The position numbers and the translations under genes are program-made. This document shows, in pieces, positions 43,401 through 52,306 of a stretch of DNA of 64,000 bases. The DNA is from Paracoccus sp. SMMA_5_TC (lineage in GTDB: Bacteria > Pseudomonadota > Alphaproteobacteria > Rhodobacterales > Rhodobacteraceae): contig NZ_CP102355.1 of the NCBI RefSeq assembly GCF_009696685.2, forward strand, positions 766,001 to 830,000. Reading direction: 5' to 3'. A model generated the notes under the pieces. It worked only from the letters and a program-made list of their open reading frames with translations. It was not told the DNA's origin and ran no database searches. The first letter of the stretch is position 1. Every line of letters begins with the position of its first letter.

Positions 43401-44281
43401 AGTCCCTGAACCCCGCGCTGCAGGCGCATCTCGACGAGGGCACGACGACGCTTGCCTGGTGCTGGCGGATCACCCGCGCCGATGGGGTGAACTTCGGTTT
43501 CACCGACCACGACCGGACCCTGTCGTTCGACGGCACCGAGTTCGAACCGGAAAGCGGCCTGACAGCCTCCGAGGTGCGGTCTGGCTCTGACCTTTCGGTC
43601 GACGCGCAGGACGCGCAAGGCGTGCTGTCGTCGGACCGGATCACCGAGACAGACATCCTCGACGGCCGCTGGGACAATGCGGCGGTTGAGGTCTGGCGGG
43701 TGAACTGGGCAAACCCGGCGCAGCGCGTGCTGTTGCGGCGCGGGGCCATCGGCCAGATCCGGCGCGGACGGCTGGCCTTCGTGGCCGAGGTGCGCAGCCT
43801 CGCCCATGTCCTAGGCCAGACGGTCGGGCGGACGTTCCAGGCCAGTTGCGACGCGGCCTTGGGCGACACGCGCTGCGGCGTGAACCTCGAGGCCCCGGCC
43901 TTCAAGGGGACCGGCGCCGTGATCGATGTGCTGCGCGACCGGGCCTTCACCGCTTCCGGACTCGGCGCCTTCGCTACGGGCTGGTTCGCCTTCGGGCTGG
44001 TCGAATGGTCGACCGGCGCGAATGCCGGGCGGCGGGTTGAGGCGTTGTCCTACGACATCGTCGACGGCGTGGCGATCCTGACCCTGCTGGAGGCGCCGGT
44101 GCGCCCGATCGCGGCGGCAGACGCCTTCGTGGTCCGGGCGGGTTGCGACAAGCGGATCACGACCTGCGGCGCAAAGTTCGCCAATGTCGCCAACTTCCGG
44201 GGCTTCCCGCACATCCCGGGCCAAGACGCCGTGCTGCGCTATGCCACCAAGGACGGCGGCCACGAGGGGGCGGTCCTGTGA
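43397..44281 (+). CDS. DUF2163 baseplate hub protein (GTA g13-like)
   Basis: In this 294-residue protein, LAWCWRITRADGVNFGFTDH, DRTLSFDGTEFEPESGLTAS and the Cys-rich C-terminal part (GCDKRITTCGAKFANVANFR, GFPHIPGQDAVLRY) define the DUF2163 family. GDTRCGVNL gives a further Cys in the middle. In the gene transfer agent this protein carries an iron-sulfur cluster in the baseplate hub; the Cys pattern here is consistent with that. It overlaps its neighbours by 4 nt on each side. Confidence 0.93.
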   Translation: MKSLNPALQAHLDEGTTTLAWCWRITRADGVNFGFTDHDRTLSFDGTEFEPESGLTASEVRSGSDLSVDAQDAQGVLSSDRITETDILDGRWDNAAVEVWRVNWANPAQRVLLRRGAIGQIRRGRLAFVAEVRSLAHVLGQTVGRTFQASCDAALGDTRCGVNLEAPAFKGTGAVIDVLRDRAFTASGLGAFATGWFAFGLVEWSTGANAGRRVEALSYDIVDGVAILTLLEAPVRPIAAADAFVVRAGCDKRITTCGAKFANVANFRGFPHIPGQDAVLRYATKDGGHEGAVL

Positions 44282-44724
44282 ACGCGCCCGTCCCGACGGC
44301 CGATCCTGCCCGCGTCATCGCCGCCGCGCAGTCGTGGCTCGGCACGCCCTACCACGATCAGGCCAGCCTGCGCGGGGTCGGCTGCGATTGCCTCGGCCTC
44401 GCGCGTGGAGTCTGGCGTGAAGTTGTGGGGCCGGAGCCGTTCCCCATCCCGCCCTATAGCCGGGATTGGGGCGAGACCGGGCCGTGCGAGGTGCTGGCCG
44501 AAGGGGCGCGACGGATGATGCCGGAACTTGATCCGTCCGCGGCCGGGCCCGGTGCGCTGATCCTGTTCCGGATGGTGCCGCGCGCCATCGCCAAGCATGT
44601 GGGGATCCTGACCGGTCCCGACACCTTCCTCCACGCCTACGAGCGGCTGTGCGTGATCGAGGAACCGCTGACACCCGCATGGCGGCGGCGCATCGCCTTC
44701 GCCTTCCTATTCCCTGCAAGTTGA
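44278..44724 (+). CDS. NlpC/P60 tail peptidoglycan hydrolase (GTA g14-like)
   Basis: This 148-residue protein starts at GTG 44278 (GTGA overlap with the previous stop). The catalytic Cys is in GVGCDCLGLARGVWREV, and the His is in AIAKHVGILTGPDTFLHAYE. It is a short papain-like cell-wall hydrolase built into the tail tip to open the murein during DNA injection. AAQSWLGTPYHDQASLRG is the N-terminal family block. Confidence 0.93.
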   Translation: MNAPVPTADPARVIAAAQSWLGTPYHDQASLRGVGCDCLGLARGVWREVVGPEPFPIPPYSRDWGETGPCEVLAEGARRMMPELDPSAAGPGALILFRMVPRAIAKHVGILTGPDTFLHAYERLCVIEEPLTPAWRRRIAFAFLFPAS

Positions 44725-44733
44725 GATTTTCCC

Positions 44734-47700
44734 ATGGCCACGCTCGTCCTCGGCGCCGTCGGTTCCGCCATCGGCGGGGCCTTCGGCGGCGCGATCCTCG
44801 GCTTTTCCGGGGCTGCCATTGGTGGCTTCATCGGATCGACCATCGGTTCGGTGGTGGACAGCTGGATCGTGTCCTCACTGGCCCCGGCGCAGAAGATCGA
44901 AGGGCAACGGCTGGATTCCCTGCGGATCACGTCCGCCACGGAAGGCGCGATCATCCCGCGCCTCTACGGCCGCATGCGCATCGGCGGCAACATCATCTGG
45001 GCGACCGATTTCCGTGAAGAGACGAAGACCACCTCGCAGGGCGGCGGCAAGGGCGGTGGCGGCGGGAGGGTTCGGACGACAGAATACCTCTACTATGCCA
45101 GCTTCGCCGTGGCGCTGTGTGAAGGCCCGATCACCGGCATCGGCCGCATCTGGGCCGACGGCAAGCCGCTCGACATGACGCGCATCACCTGGCGCTGGTA
45201 TCCCGGCAACGAGACCCAGACGGCCGATCCGTTCATCGCGGCGAAGATGGGGGCGGCCAACGCCCCGGCCTATCGCGGTACGGCCTACGTCGTCTTCGAG
45301 GAGCTGCCGCTTGCCACTTACGGCAACCGACTTCCGCAGCTGTCGTTCGAAGTGTTCCGGCCGCTCGCGGATCCCGACACCGCCGAGGGGCTGGTGAAGG
45401 CGGTGACCATGATCCCGGCCTCGGGAGAGTTCACCTATGCGACGGAGACGATCCGCAAGAGCGCGGGCGGATTCGGCGGCACGACCGTGGCCGAGAACCT
45501 GAACGCGCTGCCGGATGAAGCCGATATCGTCGTGGCCCTCGATCGGCTGCAGGCCATGGCCCCGGCCGTCGAGAGCGTCAGCCTGGTCGTCGCGTGGTTC
45601 GGCAACGATCTGCGCGCGGGCAACTGTACGATCAAGCCGGGCGTCGAAGTGGCGACCAAGGTCACCAGCCCCAAGGAATGGACGGTCAACGGCGTGGCGC
45701 GGGCGAATGCGCATCTGGTCAGCCGGGACGTCGAGGACCGGCCGGTCTATGGCGGCACGCCTGCGGATTTCGCGGTGGTGCAGGCGATCCGCGAGATGAA
45801 GGCGCGCGGGATGCGGGTCACCTTCTATCCCTTCCTGCTGATGGACGTCCCGCCCGGCAATACGCTGCCGAACCCCTACAGCGCGAATGCCGCGACGCCG
45901 GGCCAGCCGAGTTTCCCGTGGCGGGGCCGGATCACCTGTTCCCCGGCGGCGGGGTATGCCGGGACCGCAGACAAGACCGCCGCTGCGGCGACGCAGGTCT
46001 CGGCCTTCTTCGGCGCGGCCACCCCCGCGCAGTTCGCGGTGTCGGGCGACAATGTGAACTGGACCGGGTCCTCGGGTAACTGGGGCTTGCGCCGGATGAT
46101 CCTGCACTACGCGCATCTGTGCAAAGCGGCCGGGGGCGTCGATGCCTTCCTGATCGGATCGGAAATGCCTGGCCTCACCACGATCCGGTCGGGTGCCAGC
46201 ACGTATCCCGCCGTCACGGCATTCAAGGCTCTCGCGGCAGATGTGCGCACGATCCTCGGCGCGGATCCCAGGATCGGCTATGCCGCCGACTGGTCGGAAT
46301 ACTTCGGCCACCACCCTGCAGATGGGTCGGGCGACGTGTTCTTCCACCTCGACCCGCTCTGGTCGGATGCCAACATCGATTTCATCGGCATCGACAACTA
46401 CATGCCGCTCTCCGACTGGCGGGATGGCTTCGACCACGCCGATGCGCTGGAAGGCTGGTCCGCGATCCACGACCGGGGCTACCTGCAGGCCAATATCGCG
46501 GGCGGCGAGGGCTTCGACTGGTTCTACGCCAGCGCTGCCGACCGGTCGGCCCAGACCCGGACGCCGATCACGGATGGTGCTCCAGGCAAGCCCTGGGTGT
46601 TCCGTTACAAGGATCTGCGGGCCTGGTGGACGAACCCGCATTTCAACCGTCAGGGCGGAGTTGAAAGTGGCACGCCCACGGCATGGGTGCCGCAGTCGAA
46701 GCCCGTCTGGTTCACCGAACTGGGTTGCCCCGCCATCGACCGGGGCACGAACCAGCCGAACGTCTTCTTCGACCCGAAGTCCTCCGAGAGCTTCACGCCC
46801 TACTTCTCGCGCGGCTGGCGCGATGATGCCATCCAGCGTGCCTATCTCGAGGCCAGTTACCTGTGGTGGGGCGAGCCCGCGAACAACCCGCTATCCTCGG
46901 TCTATGGCGGCCGGATGGTGCGTGTGCCGGAATGCGCCGCCTGGACGTGGGATGCGCGACCCTATCCGTTCTTCCCGGAACTGACCGGGGTCTGGACGGA
47001 CGGCCCCAACTGGCGACTTGGCCACTGGCTGACCGGACGACTCGGCGCGGTGTCCCTCGCCGCCCTCGTGCGCCACCTCTGCCTGCGCGCCGGGCTGGCG
47101 GAAGACCTCATCGACGCCTCCGGCCTCTGGGGCGCGGTCGAAGGCTATGTGATCGGGGCGCTGGAAAGCCCGCGCGCGTCGATTTCCACCTTGGCCCGGC
47201 ATTTCAGCTTCGATGCCATCGAGACCGAAGGCGTGATCCGCTTCGTCATGCGCGGGCGGGCATCGCGCCTGACCCTCACGGTGGATGATATGGTCTCCAG
47301 CCGCGAAGGCGAGGCCTTCGAGCTGACCCGTGGCCAGGAGACCGAACTGCCGCAGGCTCTGAAGTGGCAGGTCGCGCGGGCGGACGAGGACTATGACGCG
47401 GCCCTTGTCGAGGCCCGCCGCATCACCGTCGACACCACCCGCATCGCGTCCGAGTCCTTCCCCATGGCGATCCCGCCCGAGGAGGCCGAACGCCGTTGCC
47501 GCCGCGCGCTGATGGAGGCGTGGATCGGTCGCGAAAGCGCCACCTTCCGCCTGCCGCCCTCGCGGCTGGCTCTCGATCCGGCCGACGTGATCCGGCTTGC
47601 GCATGACGGCCGTGAGGTGGGATTCCGCCTCGTCTCGGTCGCCGATGCTGAGGCACGCGGGATCGAGGCCGTCCGTCAGGATCGTGCCGCCTATGATCTG

Positions 47701-48708
47701 CCGCCCGGCGATCCCCGCCCGGCCTCACTGGCGAGTCCCGTCGTCTTCGGCACGCCGGAGGTGGTGATGCTGGACCTGCCGCAGATCACCGAGGATCAGC
47801 CCGCCCATCGCCCCCTGATCGCGGCCCATGCCACCCCTTGGCCGGGCGAGATCGCGGTGTTCCGGAGCGCCTCGACAGATGGCTTCAATCTGCTGACCAC
47901 CTTCGGCAGTCGCGCGCGGATCGGTACGCTGGCCTTCGACTTCTTTCCGGGGCCGACCTCGCGCTTCGATCTGGGCAATCAGCTGGCCGTCGATCTGCTG
48001 TCCGGTACGCTGGAAAGCGTGACCGACGTGGCCCTCTTCAGCGGGGCCAATGCGGTAGCCGTCGAGCCCGCGGCTGGGGTCTGGGAAATCGTCCAAGCAG
48101 GCGCGGCCGAACTGATCGCCCCGGGCCGCTATCGCCTGACCCGCCTCCTGCGCGGTCAGCGAGGGACGGAGTATGCGATGGGCAATCCGGCCCCGGCCGG
48201 TGCGAGGGTCGTGTTGCTGGATTCGACGCTGGCCTCGCTGCCCATCGCCGAGGGCGACCTCGGACTACCATGGAACTGGCGCGTGGGCCCGGCCGCTCGC
48301 TCCGTCGGCGACGCGAGCTATGCCGCGCTGGGCTTCACCCCGACCGGCCGGGGCCTTGTCCCCTTCGCCCCAGCCCATGTCGAACAGCCCTGGCGGACGG
48401 CCCGCAGCCCGGGCGATCTGACAATCCGCTGGACGCGCCGATCCCGCGCGCTGGTGGCTGATGCCTGGGAGCAGGTCGAGGTGCCGCTGGCCGAAGACGT
48501 TGAGTCCTACGAGGTGCAGATCCTCGACGGGATGACCGTCAAGCGCACGCTGACCAGTAGCACGACCTCCGTCCTCTACACCGCCGCCCAGCAGACCGCC
48601 GACTGGGGCGCGTCGCTCGGTCCCGGCCAGACGCTGGCGATCCGCATCCACCAGCTTTCGAACCGCCTCGGCCGCGGCACGCCTGCGTCCGTCACTCTGC
48701 AGTTCTGA
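44734..48708 (+). CDS. baseplate megatron / TIM-barrel host-specificity protein (GTA g15-like)
   Basis: In this 1324-residue protein the N-terminus is a Gly-rich hydrophobic stretch (GSAIGGAFGGAILGFSGAAI), followed by the hub region. A glycosidase-like TIM-barrel domain lies at ~300-680 (FLIGSEMPGLTTIRSGAS, ADWSEYFGHHPADGSGDVFF, WFTELGCPAIDRGTNQPNVF), and the phage tail protein 3 domain follows. The C-terminal ~100 residues are fibronectin-like. In the gene transfer agent this protein makes the tip spike that contacts the cell surface. It is the largest gene of the island. Confidence 0.94.
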   Translation: MATLVLGAVGSAIGGAFGGAILGFSGAAIGGFIGSTIGSVVDSWIVSSLAPAQKIEGQRLDSLRITSATEGAIIPRLYGRMRIGGNIIWATDFREETKTTSQGGGKGGGGGRVRTTEYLYYASFAVALCEGPITGIGRIWADGKPLDMTRITWRWYPGNETQTADPFIAAKMGAANAPAYRGTAYVVFEELPLATYGNRLPQLSFEVFRPLADPDTAEGLVKAVTMIPASGEFTYATETIRKSAGGFGGTTVAENLNALPDEADIVVALDRLQAMAPAVESVSLVVAWFGNDLRAGNCTIKPGVEVATKVTSPKEWTVNGVARANAHLVSRDVEDRPVYGGTPADFAVVQAIREMKARGMRVTFYPFLLMDVPPGNTLPNPYSANAATPGQPSFPWRGRITCSPAAGYAGTADKTAAAATQVSAFFGAATPAQFAVSGDNVNWTGSSGNWGLRRMILHYAHLCKAAGGVDAFLIGSEMPGLTTIRSGASTYPAVTAFKALAADVRTILGADPRIGYAADWSEYFGHHPADGSGDVFFHLDPLWSDANIDFIGIDNYMPLSDWRDGFDHADALEGWSAIHDRGYLQANIAGGEGFDWFYASAADRSAQTRTPITDGAPGKPWVFRYKDLRAWWTNPHFNRQGGVESGTPTAWVPQSKPVWFTELGCPAIDRGTNQPNVFFDPKSSESFTPYFSRGWRDDAIQRAYLEASYLWWGEPANNPLSSVYGGRMVRVPECAAWTWDARPYPFFPELTGVWTDGPNWRLGHWLTGRLGAVSLAALVRHLCLRAGLAEDLIDASGLWGAVEGYVIGALESPRASISTLARHFSFDAIETEGVIRFVMRGRASRLTLTVDDMVSSREGEAFELTRGQETELPQALKWQVARADEDYDAALVEARRITVDTTRIASESFPMAIPPEEAERRCRRALMEAWIGRESATFRLPPSRLALDPADVIRLAHDGREVGFRLVSVADAEARGIEAVRQDRAAYDLPPGDPRPASLASPVVFGTPEVVMLDLPQITEDQPAHRPLIAAHATPWPGEIAVFRSASTDGFNLLTTFGSRARIGTLAFDFFPGPTSRFDLGNQLAVDLLSGTLESVTDVALFSGANAVAVEPAAGVWEIVQAGAAELIAPGRYRLTRLLRGQRGTEYAMGNPAPAGARVVLLDSTLASLPIAEGDLGLPWNWRVGPAARSVGDASYAALGFTPTGRGLVPFAPAHVEQPWRTARSPGDLTIRWTRRSRALVADAWEQVEVPLAEDVESYEVQILDGMTVKRTLTSSTTSVLYTAAQQTADWGASLGPGQTLAIRIHQLSNRLGRGTPASVTLQF

Positions 48709-48728
48709 TCCCAACACGCGGGAACCCC

Positions 48729-50651
48729 ATGTCTGACACCTCCACCCATCTGGGCCTGCCGTATCTTCTGGCCGGCCAAGCGCAGAAGCACGTCACGCAT
48801 AACGAGGCGCTGCGCCTGCTCGACGCGATGGTGCAGCTCTCGGTCCTCGACCGCACGCGGACTGTCCCGCCCGCGAGCCCCGCCGATGGGAACCGGCACC
48901 TGGTGGCCTCGGGTGCCACCGGCCTCTGGGCCGGGTGGGATCTGAACATCGCCTTCTGGATCGACGGCGCTTGGATCCGGCTGGTGCCGCGGACCGGCTG
49001 GCTCACTTGGGTTGCGGCCGAGGGATTGTTCCTCGTCTGGACCGGCAGCGCGTGGGATGTGGTGGGCGAGCCACGCGACGTGTCGGACGCGGTCTTCAGC
49101 CTTGTGAACGACACCGATCCTACGAAGAAGGCCACCTTCTCGCTGGCGGGGATCAGCGCGGGGACCACGCGCAGCTTCACGATGCCAAACACCTCGTCCG
49201 AACTGGCGATCCTCGCGGGGACGCAGACCTTCACCGGCAACAAAACATTCTCGGGCACGCTGACCGCTTCCGGGACAGTAACCACGTCCGGTGCAACGGC
49301 GACCATCGGCACGTCCACCGGTACTGCGACCTACGGCATGGGCACCGGGGCCACGACCACGGGCGTCACCAAGACCGTGAACCTTGGCACCGGCGGTGCC
49401 TCCGGATCGACCACGGTCGTGAACATCGGCTCGGCCACGGCAGGTTCTGGCGGGACAACGGTGATCAACACACCGACCGTCACCTTCGCCAATGCCGTCA
49501 CGCAGGTCGGCATGCCCCAGGCGAACCTGACCGCGCAGCTCTTGGGCCTCGGCGGGGCAACCGCTGACAGCTACAACCGGCTGTCGGTCAACACGCCTGC
49601 GGTCCTTCTGAACAACGCAGGGGCGGGCATTGAGGCGACCGTAAACAAGGCGGCCGCCGGAAACGACGCAGCTTTCGCCTTCAAGACCGGCTTCTCCGCC
49701 CGCGCGCTGATCGGGTTGCTCGGCAACGACGACTTCAGCTTCAAGGTCAGCCCGGACGGATCGGCCTTCTACGACGCGATCCGGATCGACCGAGCGAGCG
49801 GCCAGGTGGAATTGCCGCAACCAACGGTTTTGCCGGGACTGGCCGCAGCGCCATCGCCTCCACCGGCAGGCAAGGCCTCCGTCTATGCGCGCAACCGCGC
49901 CGGGGCGCCATGGATCGACGTGATGCGCCCTTCGGGCCGGGACTTTCCGCTGCAGCCGCATTTCGGGGTGAACCGGATCGCCAACTGGGCGCCTTCGACC
50001 GGCACGACGATCACCAGCGAAGGCCTGCCCGTCACCTCGGTCGGCACCGTCTCCCACCCGACGCTGGCCGCCACGAACCTGGCCGCCTCGATGCGGCGCT
50101 GGCGTCTGACCTCTGCGGCGGTGGCGGACTCGGTCGCCGACCAGCGATCCGCTGGCTGGGCCTGCTGGCGCGGCAATGCGGCAGGATTGGGCGGCTGGAC
50201 TTTCGTGACGAGGATTTCGCTGACGACACTCCAGACGACCGGCATGGGGTTCTTCGGCCTATATGGATCGACGGCCGCGCTGGCCACCACCCTGACGCTT
50301 CCCGCCGTGGTGAACTGCATAGGCATCGGCTTCCAGCGCGGCACTCACACCCGTTGGCAACTGGTCGCAAACGACGGCACCGGGGCGCCGACCCTGACCG
50401 ACATGGGCGCGTCCTTCGCCATCGCCACGGGCGGCGTGCTGACCCTGTTCATCGCGGCGCCACCAAATGGGTCATCCGTCTGGGTGCGCGTCGTCGACGA
50501 GGTCTCTGGCGTGGTCTTCGAGCAGGAGGTCACCGCGGACCTGCCCGCAGCGACGCAATTCCTGTCGCCACGTCTGTTCATGAACACCGGCGCGACCGCC
50601 GCCGCCGTCGCATACGACTGTGCCGGGGTCTACCTCGAAACCGATTTCTGA
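48729..50651 (+). CDS. DUF2793 tail fibre / receptor-binding protein
   Basis: In this 640-residue protein the N-terminal ~110 residues (THLGLPYLLAGQAQKHVTHN, EALRLLDAMVQLSVLDRTRT, GLWAGWDLNIAFWIDGAWIR) are the DUF2793 attachment domain. A long Gly/Thr-repeat shaft follows (TSTGTATYGMGTGATTTGVT, KTVNLGTGGASGSTTVVNIG), and the C-terminus is a globular beta-rich domain (~400-640). A trimeric fibre is expected. The shaft repeats are a likely place for host-range variation. Confidence 0.85.
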   Translation: MSDTSTHLGLPYLLAGQAQKHVTHNEALRLLDAMVQLSVLDRTRTVPPASPADGNRHLVASGATGLWAGWDLNIAFWIDGAWIRLVPRTGWLTWVAAEGLFLVWTGSAWDVVGEPRDVSDAVFSLVNDTDPTKKATFSLAGISAGTTRSFTMPNTSSELAILAGTQTFTGNKTFSGTLTASGTVTTSGATATIGTSTGTATYGMGTGATTTGVTKTVNLGTGGASGSTTVVNIGSATAGSGGTTVINTPTVTFANAVTQVGMPQANLTAQLLGLGGATADSYNRLSVNTPAVLLNNAGAGIEATVNKAAAGNDAAFAFKTGFSARALIGLLGNDDFSFKVSPDGSAFYDAIRIDRASGQVELPQPTVLPGLAAAPSPPPAGKASVYARNRAGAPWIDVMRPSGRDFPLQPHFGVNRIANWAPSTGTTITSEGLPVTSVGTVSHPTLAATNLAASMRRWRLTSAAVADSVADQRSAGWACWRGNAAGLGGWTFVTRISLTTLQTTGMGFFGLYGSTAALATTLTLPAVVNCIGIGFQRGTHTRWQLVANDGTGAPTLTDMGASFAIATGGVLTLFIAAPPNGSSVWVRVVDEVSGVVFEQEVTADLPAATQFLSPRLFMNTGATAAAVAYDCAGVYLETDF

Positions 50652-50676
50652 ACAGCATGACCGCGAAAGGACCATC

Positions 50677-50985
50677 ATGAACGACCAGACCACCCTGACC
50701 AGCGAGGTCGCGCGGGCCTTTCGGGACCATGGGATCACCGCCGCGCTGACAGCCCTGATCGGCGGCACCATCGCCCTGTTCGCGGCGATCACGCGCAAGG
50801 CCTTCACCAACGAGGCCCTGCTGGACCGCCTCGACCGCGAACTGGTTTCCGAACGGGACCGGATCGACCGCCAGCGCAGCGAGGACCGCAAGGCCGATGG
50901 CGACCGCCTCGACCGGATCGAGACGGACATCCGATCCATGCGGGACATGCTGTTCGACGCATTCCAGCGCAGCCGATCCGACTGA
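50677..50985 (+). CDS. small membrane protein with coiled coil, lysis region
   Basis: This 102-residue protein starts MNDQTTLTSEVARAFRDHGI after GAAAGGACC, with one helix (AALTALIGGTIALFAAITRK) and a long charged coiled coil (DRLDRELVSERDRIDRQRSE, DRLDRIETDIRSMRDMLFDA). The position just before the endolysin suggests a holin or a lysis accessory. With only one membrane span, it could also be a virion component. The function is not established. Confidence 0.6.
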   Translation: MNDQTTLTSEVARAFRDHGITAALTALIGGTIALFAAITRKAFTNEALLDRLDRELVSERDRIDRQRSEDRKADGDRLDRIETDIRSMRDMLFDAFQRSRSD

Positions 50986-51052
50986 CCCATCCGAACCTCG
51001 CCAACCGACACCCCACCCGCCCCAGAGGCGGGTTTTTCATTTGGAGGATCCC

Positions 51053-51727
51053 ATGCCCACCCTGAGCTACTCCCACTGGCGCGACGTGCCCGTGAACACC
51101 TGGCGCTGGCCGAACTTCTCGGCCGCCGAAATCGCCTGCCGCGGCACCGGGGCGATCAAGATCAACACCGAGGCGATGGACAAGCTGCAGGCCCTGCGTG
51201 ACAGGCTGCGCAAGCCGCTGATCGTGCGCTCGGCCTACCGCAGCCCGGAACACAACCGCGCCGTCGGCGGGGCCCCGGCCTCGAAGCACATGCAGGGGAC
51301 CGCTTTCGACATCGCCATGGCGAACCACGATCCCGCGGCCTTCGAGGCAGCGGCGCGGGCAGTCGGGTTCCTGGGGTTCGGGTATTATCCCCGCTCCGGC
51401 TTCATGCACATCGACCTTGGGCCCGCTCGTTCGTGGGGCGATCCGTTCCCGGCGCGGCCGGTGCCTTTTGCACCTGAACTGCCACTGGCGCGCGAAGTGC
51501 TGTCGGGAAGCCGCACGCTCCGTGGCGGCGGGGCGGCCGGTGCCGCCACGGTCGGCGCAGCTGGGGTCGAGGTACTGCAGGACGTTCTCGCCGAGACCCA
51601 GTCCACCATCCAGCCGCTGGTGCCATATCTCGACACGCTGCGCTGGGTGCTGATCGTCATCGCGCTGATCGGTATCGCCGTCACGATCCATGCGCGGATT
51701 GATGACTGGAAGCGGGGCCAGCGGTGA
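51053..51727 (+). CDS. M15A peptidase endolysin with C-terminal membrane helix
   Basis: In this 224-residue protein, residues ~15-125 form an M15A D-Ala-D-Ala-peptidase domain: the zinc ligands are in SKHMQGTAFDIAM (His, Asp) and SGFMHIDLGPARSWG (His), with LRKPLIVRSAYRSPEHN before them. The C-terminus carries a membrane helix (LRWVLIVIALIGIAVTIHA), unusual for a soluble endolysin and suggesting a membrane-tethered form. It cleaves cross-links in host murein at the end of infection. GGAGGATCCC precedes the ATG. Confidence 0.9.
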   Translation: MPTLSYSHWRDVPVNTWRWPNFSAAEIACRGTGAIKINTEAMDKLQALRDRLRKPLIVRSAYRSPEHNRAVGGAPASKHMQGTAFDIAMANHDPAAFEAAARAVGFLGFGYYPRSGFMHIDLGPARSWGDPFPARPVPFAPELPLAREVLSGSRTLRGGGAAGAATVGAAGVEVLQDVLAETQSTIQPLVPYLDTLRWVLIVIALIGIAVTIHARIDDWKRGQR

Positions 51728-51969
51728 TCGGCTGGCTCCTCAACCAAGGCCCGGCGCGCAAGGCGCTGGGCCTGATCCTCACCGCAGCAGCGATCCTGCT
51801 GTTTCTGTTCAACCTGCGCCGAACCGGTGAACGCGCTGGGCGCGCCGCCGAAAGGCTTGATGCCAGAGAGAGAAACGATGCCATCCACCGACAGATGCTC
51901 GACGCCGCCGCTCGCCGCCCTCATGATCACGACGCTCTGGCTGACCGGCTGCGCGACGGGCGGTTCTGA
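51724..51969 (+). CDS. probable inner-membrane spanin (Rz-like)
   Basis: This 81-residue protein starts at GTG 51724, overlapping the endolysin stop. It has one N-terminal membrane helix (ALGLILTAAAILLFLFNL) and a charged helical periplasmic part (RRTGERAGRAAERLDARERN, DAIHRQMLDAAARRPHDHDA). This is the i-spanin layout. The lipoprotein partner is encoded in an overlapping frame within and beyond its 3' end. Confidence 0.72.
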   Translation: MIGWLLNQGPARKALGLILTAAAILLFLFNLRRTGERAGRAAERLDARERNDAIHRQMLDAAARRPHDHDALADRLRDGRF

Positions 51970-52123
51970 CACCCGCGCGCCATGTCCGCCCGTGGTCGAC
52001 TACACAGCCGCCGATCAGGTGCGCGCAGCTGACGAGCTCGAGGCGCTGCCAGAAGATGCCATCGTCGTCCGGATGCTCAGCGACTACGCCGTGCTGCGCG
52101 ACCAAGCGCGGGCTTGCCACTGA
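51878..52123 (+). CDS. probable outer-membrane spanin lipoprotein (Rz1-like), overlapping frame
   Basis: This 81-residue protein, shifted against the i-spanin gene, overlaps it for 92 nt. It has a lipoprotein signal with lipobox LTGC (LAALMITTLWLTGCATGGSD). The mature part is short and Pro/Asp/Arg-rich (APCPPVVDYTAADQVRAADE). I chose ATG 51878; ATG 51923 (MITTLWLTGC) is equally possible. The pair would fuse inner and outer membranes at lysis. Confidence 0.7.
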   Translation: MPSTDRCSTPPLAALMITTLWLTGCATGGSDTRAPCPPVVDYTAADQVRAADELEALPEDAIVVRMLSDYAVLRDQARACH

Positions 52124-52306
52124 AGTCCGGGCCGGGCGGGCCCTCATGATCAGTGCCAGTGGTTCGCCGTCGATCGGTGGTGAGAAATGCGGCCAAGGCC
52201 GCGGTGCGTGCAGACTTGACCGGTCCTTGACTCTCAATGCTTTACGCATCCAAATCAACCTAGGGCGGCCGGCCAACCTGGCACATTATCAATGGAACAA
52301 ATCTGA

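Noticed and set aside
29491..52123. A gene transfer agent cluster
   Set aside because: Although the tail-tip genes are GTA-like, the terminase is of GpA type, the head is lambda-like, and the segment is bounded by tRNA attachment repeats and has a lysis cassette. It is a prophage.
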